This document shows positions 60,991-64,000 of a stretch of DNA of 64,000 nt, in pieces. The position numbers were made by a program, and so were the translations under genes. Source of the DNA: an uncultured Armatimonadota bacterium (lineage in GTDB: Bacteria; Armatimonadota; Fimbriimonadia; Fimbriimonadales; Fimbriimonadaceae); assembly GCA_903833215.1 (NCBI GenBank), contig CAILEM010000064.1, positions 1 to 64,000 of the forward strand, in the 5' to 3' direction. The notes beneath the pieces were generated by a model. The model searched no databases. It was not told where the DNA came from and saw only the letters and a list, made by a program, of their open reading frames with translations. The first letter of the stretch is position 1, and the number at the start of each line of letters is the position of its first letter.

Positions 60991-61133
60991 CTTTGATCGC
61001 CTAGTTCGTCGATTATGCGCATGATCATACGCAACCCGACGGGCAGAATGCTCTAAGTTCCCCGAAAACTCGCGATTGCTAGTAAGATCTTCGCGTGAAT
61101 CTTTAGATTCAGAAGCATTTGGGGGTTGAACAT

Positions 61134-62483
61134 TTGGCTAACATCGAAAACGACAGTGAATGGACACGTCGGCAATTTATCGTCCGCACCGGAGCGGTAG
61201 CCGCGGTTGGTGCGGCGGCGCCATTACTCAAGGCAGCAGAAGTAGCTCCTTTGAACCGTGGCTCCAAATCGAAGAACGACAAACTCGTCATCGGTCTCGT
61301 CGGTTGTGGCGGCATGGGTGCGGCAAACATGCGCAATCTCATGAACTTCAACGACGTGGAAGTGGCGGCGGTTTGTGATGTCGACGAAAACAGAATGCCG
61401 GGCGACATCAAGGATGTCGAAAAGAAGTATGGTCGCCGACCAGACGTCTACAAAGACTATCGACGGATTCTTGACCGCAAAGATATCGACGCGGTCATCG
61501 TTGGAACACCCGACCATTGGCATGCGCTCGTTTTAATTCATGCCTGCGAAGCGGGCAAAGATGCGTACTGTGAAAAGCCACTGTCGCACAACATCGTCGA
61601 AGCCATCTCGATGGCGGAAGCGGCGAAGCACCACAAGCGCGTTGTTCAGTGCGGAACCTGGCAGCGAAGCACTCCAGAATTCACGGATGCGATCGACTAC
61701 ATCCGATCAGGCAAGCTTGGCAAGATCGTTCTCTGCCGGGCATGGATCTCGGATGATTTCCACGCCGGTCATCAAAAGACGGTCGATGTGCCCAAGGGCC
61801 TCGACTACGACATGTGGGTTGGACCAGCTGAATTCCAACCTTACCAACAGAACCGCTGCCACTGGAATTGGCGATGGTTTATGAATTTCGGCGGTGGCCT
61901 AAGCACTGACTGGGGTGTTCACATGATGGACATCGCCCTGCTCGGTATGAGCAAAGACCAAGATCTCGTCATGCCCACCAGCGTCAGCGCATTCGGCGGT
62001 CGCCTGGCGATCACTGACGACGATCGAACTGCGCCAGATACGATGGAAGCGATCTACGACTTCAAGGAGCCGAACTTCACGATGCACTGGTCGATCGGCC
62101 GCGATCACCCAGAAAAGCCAAGCCATGGAACGGAGTTCGTTAGCGCTGATGGGCGAACTCTCCGAGTTTGGCGCGGCGGTTGGAAGGTCCTCGATCCAGA
62201 CGGTAAAGAGCTCCCCAAGGAAGGCACAGCACCTCCACCAAACCATTGGCGAGACTTTGTTGACTGCGTGAAAACCCGATCGAAGCCCCGAGCCGACATC
62301 GGAAGCGTTGCCCAGACAACAGTTGTTTGCCACCTTTCGAACGTTGCCCTCTACGCTGGCGAAACCATTCGATGGGATGCAAAGCGACAGGACATCCTTG
62401 GTAAGGCAGGCAAGAGCACCTTGCAGTATCGCAGACCCTACCGCAAGGGCTACAAACTCCCAGAATATCGACCGACGGTTTAG
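61134..62483 (+). CDS. Tat-exported Gfo/Idh/MocA oxidoreductase 3
   Basis: The 449-residue protein has a leader WTRRQFIVRTGAVAAVGAAA, then IGLVGCGGMGAANMRNL, VIVGTPDHWHALVLIHACEAGKDAYCEKPLSHN and GGGLSTDWGVHMMDI. TTG 61134 is chosen because GGGGG lies 8 bp before it; a TTG at 61119 would place that site inside the gene. It is expected to oxidise or reduce a sugar outside the cytoplasm. Its stop codon overlaps the stop of the convergent apbE gene by 4 bp. Confidence 0.93.
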   Translation: MANIENDSEWTRRQFIVRTGAVAAVGAAAPLLKAAEVAPLNRGSKSKNDKLVIGLVGCGGMGAANMRNLMNFNDVEVAAVCDVDENRMPGDIKDVEKKYGRRPDVYKDYRRILDRKDIDAVIVGTPDHWHALVLIHACEAGKDAYCEKPLSHNIVEAISMAEAAKHHKRVVQCGTWQRSTPEFTDAIDYIRSGKLGKIVLCRAWISDDFHAGHQKTVDVPKGLDYDMWVGPAEFQPYQQNRCHWNWRWFMNFGGGLSTDWGVHMMDIALLGMSKDQDLVMPTSVSAFGGRLAITDDDRTAPDTMEAIYDFKEPNFTMHWSIGRDHPEKPSHGTEFVSADGRTLRVWRGGWKVLDPDGKELPKEGTAPPPNHWRDFVDCVKTRSKPRADIGSVAQTTVVCHLSNVALYAGETIRWDAKRQDILGKAGKSTLQYRRPYRKGYKLPEYRPTV

Positions 62484-63511
62484 TCCTCGGTTTCGAAATT
62501 CATGCGAAGTCGTACCCAGGCCTTGGTGCCGGGGTGCGACTTCAGCATTTTTTGCTGATCCCTTTTGCTAAGCATCGTTAGCGCCGTAGACAGGGGATCA
62601 GAAATGAGGCCCGCCTTCGCGATCACCGTTGCCTCGACACCATTCGTCAATGCATAGCCAGTCGCTGGATCGACGACGTGGGAAAACCGCTTACCTCCGA
62701 TCACGACAAACTGCTCCGCGTCGCCGGAAGTGGATACAGCGCAGTTCGACAGGTGCATATCGATCGCCTTGTGGTTAAGGCCAGCATTAGGCACGCGAAC
62801 AACCCAACCGTCTGTGCCGGGCGGGGGATCACTTACAACGATGTCGCCTCCCATCTCCACGAGCGCAGAACGGATGCCGTGTGCCTTAAGCACGGCCTGA
62901 GCCTCATCATCGGCGAAGCCTTTGCCAATCGCACCTAAGTCCAGCCTCATGCCGGGAACTTTCAGAGTTGCTGTCGAGTGGTTTGAGTCAAGTTTCACCA
63001 ATCGCCAGCCAACGACCTTTCTGGCTTTTTCGATTTCCTCTCGCGATGGCATCTTCCCTGATTTGCGAGCAGCTCGCCATAGTCGAACGAGGGGTCCGAC
63101 AGTAATGTCGAACTTCCCCTTGGATTGCTTTGAAAGCTGCTCAGAAACTTGCAAGACTTTAAGCAATTCCTTGGAGATGGTGATTGGTTTGTTTGCCGGT
63201 TTGGCACACAACTGCATCAACTCACTGTTCTGCCGATAGTCGCTCATGCATGAATCGAGGGCGGCAATGCGCTCAAATGCGGCTGCGCAGGCATCTTCAG
63301 CAGTTTTCTTGTCAGGAGCGTAGACGACAAGGCGTGCATCGACACCCATCAGATACTCAGTGAAGGTAAAACGAGTGAGCGAATTTGCTTGCGTCCCAAA
63401 GGAACGATCGGTTGGGTAAAGCAGTAACGCTCCTACGGCTATGAACGACAAACCAATGCGATTTCCCCTACGACGAGTGGGCTTGTTTAGTGTGATAAGT
63501 GCTCTGTGCAT
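62480..63511 (-). CDS. apbE: FAD:protein FMN transferase (ApbE), membrane-anchored
   Basis: The 343-residue protein (ATG 63511) has a basic N-terminus and an uncleaved-looking membrane segment (IGLSFIAVGALLLYP). ApbE motifs are present: GKFDITVGPLVRLW, MRLDLGAIGKGFADDEA, VEMGGDIVVSDPPPG, AVSTSGDAEQF, HVVDPATGYAL and AGLISDPLSTALTML. It would flavinylate exported proteins. It differs in leader and sequence from the first ApbE (36217). Its start region overlaps the divergent FGE-like gene; a TTG about 22 codons downstream is a shorter alternative. Confidence 0.9.
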   Translation of the reverse strand: MHRALITLNKPTRRRGNRIGLSFIAVGALLLYPTDRSFGTQANSLTRFTFTEYLMGVDARLVVYAPDKKTAEDACAAAFERIAALDSCMSDYRQNSELMQLCAKPANKPITISKELLKVLQVSEQLSKQSKGKFDITVGPLVRLWRAARKSGKMPSREEIEKARKVVGWRLVKLDSNHSTATLKVPGMRLDLGAIGKGFADDEAQAVLKAHGIRSALVEMGGDIVVSDPPPGTDGWVVRVPNAGLNHKAIDMHLSNCAVSTSGDAEQFVVIGGKRFSHVVDPATGYALTNGVEATVIAKAGLISDPLSTALTMLSKRDQQKMLKSHPGTKAWVRLRMNFETED

Positions 63512-64000
63512 GCTGATCGTGTTGCCAAAGGCAGCGTCCGGGCATCCGACGGCGACGACAAAGCGCGCGGATGACAAGCTGGAAACCTTTACGGAAACCC
63601 TACCCGGTACGGTCGTTAAGATTCAGATGATCGCCGTGCCAGGTGGGACGATCAAGATTGGCGATAAGACGGTTACCGTCAAGCCTTATTGGCTGGCCCA
63701 AACGGAGACCCCATGGGAAGCATTCGATGCGTTTACGCAGAGTGGACCTCCGTCGAAGCCGTATGACCAAACGAAATTCCCGATTGACGCCATCGCTCGA
63801 CCAAGCAAGAGCTACATCCTCCCCGATCGCGGATGGGGTCATCACGGCTATCCAGCAATCAATTTGAGCTTTGACTCCGTCACCATGTTCTGCCGGTGGT
63901 TATCGTCCGTAACGAAGAAGAAGTATCGATTGCCAACCGAAGCCGAGTGGGAACTGGCTTGCCGCGAAGGCGTCGACGCTCCTGTAAAGCTATCGAAAGG
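63441..64000 (+). CDS. Formylglycine-generating-enzyme (SUMF1)-like protein, 3' end outside window
   Basis: The frame is open from ATG 63441 to the window end (over 186 codons), so it is truncated by the boundary. A leader (RRVGLFSVISALCMLIVLPKAASG) is followed by VKIQMIAVPGGTIKIGDKTVTVKPYWLAQTETPWEAFDAF, then GHHGYPAINLSFDSVTMFCRWLSS and KYRLPTEAEWELACREG, the core FGE-sulfatase motifs. Members oxidise the Cys of sulfatases or have other roles such as sulfoxide synthesis. The active-site cysteines lie beyond the window, so activity cannot be judged. It overlaps the 5' end of apbE on the other strand by 71 bp; ATG 63456 is an alternative start. Confidence 0.85.
   Translation, partial: MNDKPMRFPLRRVGLFSVISALCMLIVLPKAASGHPTATTKRADDKLETFTETLPGTVVKIQMIAVPGGTIKIGDKTVTVKPYWLAQTETPWEAFDAFTQSGPPSKPYDQTKFPIDAIARPSKSYILPDRGWGHHGYPAINLSFDSVTMFCRWLSSVTKKKYRLPTEAEWELACREGVDAPVKLSK

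Overview
The window looks like chromosomal DNA of a free-living, polysaccharide-degrading Gram-negative-type bacterium, most likely of the phylum Armatimonadota (Fimbriimonas-like). This assignment is an inference. It rests on four H-X9-DG-type pseudopilins whose N-terminus reads FTLIELLVVIAIIAILAAILFPVFA, on small lipoproteins paired with them, on many secreted glycosidases without any SusC/SusD pair, and on Tat-exported Gfo/Idh/MocA oxidoreductases. No insertion sequence, phage, CRISPR array or rRNA operon was seen.

Region 1 (1-10.2 kb): a truncated unknown gene; a large esterase/rhamnosidase/F5-8C fusion; an orphan receiver-domain remnant; a lone pseudopilin; a minus-strand CUT1 sugar ABC transporter (binding protein and two permeases, no ATPase); and an SGNH hydrolase. 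Region 2 (10.4-19.7 kb): a plus-strand operon of LacI regulator, pseudopilin, mini-lipoprotein, two tandem paralogous putative glycosidases and a GH36/GH27-like alpha-galactosidase, followed by a convergent secreted glycosidase-like protein. An 18-bp near-palindrome lies before both the lacI gene and the ABC transporter, so one regulator probably controls uptake and breakdown of the same glycan.

Region 3 (20-35 kb): a PabB-PabC fusion, an acetyltransferase, a TPR protein, a GH27-like enzyme, an ankyrin protein and a U32-type tRNA-hydroxylation protein; an intact tRNA-Pro(CGG) flanked by two decayed copies; a second pseudopilin/lipoprotein pair; a Tat metallophosphoesterase with a DUF1080 protein; and a sulfur-carrier set (MoeB-rhodanese, MoaD-like protein, BNR-repeat protein). 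Region 4 (35-41.7 kb): an overlapping minus-strand operon lacI-apbE-DUF2271-PepSY_TM, divergent from a third pseudopilin/lipoprotein pair that leads into a GH5-like enzyme.

Region 5 (41.8-53.7 kb): a secreted S53 (sedolisin) protease and a PQQ-propeller protein that carry nine and six copies of the same Ig-like repeat and share a 290-residue C-terminal cassette; a P-loop kinase; an esterase; a sugar-dehydrogenase-like lipoprotein; and glutamate dehydrogenase. Region 6 (53.8-64 kb): three Tat-exported Gfo/Idh/MocA proteins, a ThuA-like protein, an RbsACB-type sugar ABC transporter, a second ApbE and the start of a formylglycine-generating-enzyme-like gene cut by the window end.

Three patterns recur. 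Pseudopilin genes are paired with mini-lipoproteins, LacI regulators and glycosidases. A strong hairpin lies just past each paired pseudopilin stop codon. Many genes carry a -10-like box only 6-9 bp before the start codon, which suggests leaderless transcription.
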